In this document: positions 64,000 to 64,000 of the stretch, one piece after another | How the letters are laid out: each line of letters starts with the position of its first letter | Position numbering within the stretch: position 1 is the first letter of the stretch | DNA from: an uncultured Halocynthiibacter sp. | GTDB lineage: Bacteria; Pseudomonadota; Alphaproteobacteria; Rhodobacterales; Rhodobacteraceae | DNA length: 64,000 nucleotides | Direction of reading: 5' to 3' | NCBI GenBank assembly: GCA_947503035.1 | Contig: CANNCD010000001.1 | Coordinates: 558,001 to 622,000 of the forward strand | Position numbers and translations under genes: made by a program | Notes under the pieces: model-generated | Seen by the model: only the letters and a program-made list of their open reading frames with translations | What the model was told of the DNA's origin: nothing | Database searches by the model: none

Positions 64000-64000
64000 G

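Overview
The window is a chromosomal segment of an alphaproteobacterium, most likely a member of the Rhodobacterales (Roseobacter group). The evidence is gene order and family content: ntrY-ntrX-trkA-trkH-hfq-hflX, a PhoR without membrane anchor next to pstSCAB-phoU-phoB, a HemB without the zinc cysteines, a 'component of SufBCD complex' type membrane protein beside mfd, a PAS_5 protein, and a secreted RTX protein ending in a Hint domain. I cannot name the genus. No sequence search was run; every family name rests on reading the translations.

Layout. 1-8 kb: 3' end of recG, a 39-residue membrane-type protein behind a LexA-type box, a structured RNA candidate, an IscU/NifU-like protein, hisI, then leftward gluQ-trmFO, gyrA, dsbB and a DedA-like gene, and a tRNA-Leu(CAA). 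8.3-9.4 kb has no convincing gene and precedes a 1459-residue RTX/Hint protein (9.4-13.8 kb). 13.9-19.6 kb is a leftward branched-chain amino acid ABC transporter with a MocA-like gene at its end. 19.8-25.7 kb: a GlxA-type regulator divergent from class II DAHP synthase, a PAS protein, then yicC-gmk-gamma carbonic anhydrase. 25.9-33.2 kb is the phosphate module phoR-pstSCAB-phoU-phoB with a clear PHO box. 33.4-37 kb: aroQ coupled to a luxR-type gene, an intergenic RNA candidate, and rpsB-tsf with a structured leader. 37-42 kb: a hypothetical gene, psuK-psuG, a DUF502 protein, and bdhA-patatin. 42-47.5 kb: a minus-strand sRNA candidate, a lone family 5 solute-binding protein, a DsbA/FrnE-like protein, a Bcr/CflA-type MFS pump, an AraC regulator and a peroxiredoxin. 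47.5-58.3 kb: mfd, hemB, a SYLF lipoprotein, a beta-hydroxyacid dehydrogenase, a penicillin acylase family protein, hflX and hfq. 58.4-64 kb: trkH-trkA-ntrX-ntrY, the last cut by the window end.

How it fits together. Most of the window is core housekeeping: DNA repair and topology (recG, gyrA, mfd), translation and tRNA modification (rpsB, tsf, trmFO, gluQ), aromatic, histidine and haem biosynthesis, and nutrient sensing (phosphate, nitrogen/redox, potassium, amino acids). Genes are tightly packed, with many ATGA or TAATG overlaps.

I saw no CRISPR array, prophage, insertion sequence or obvious defence island. The least explained items are non-coding or very small: the SOS-box small protein with its structured 3' RNA (595-940), an sRNA candidate on the minus strand (about 42089-42166), an intergenic RNA on the plus strand (about 34713-34908), and the gene-poor stretch between tRNA-Leu and the RTX gene.
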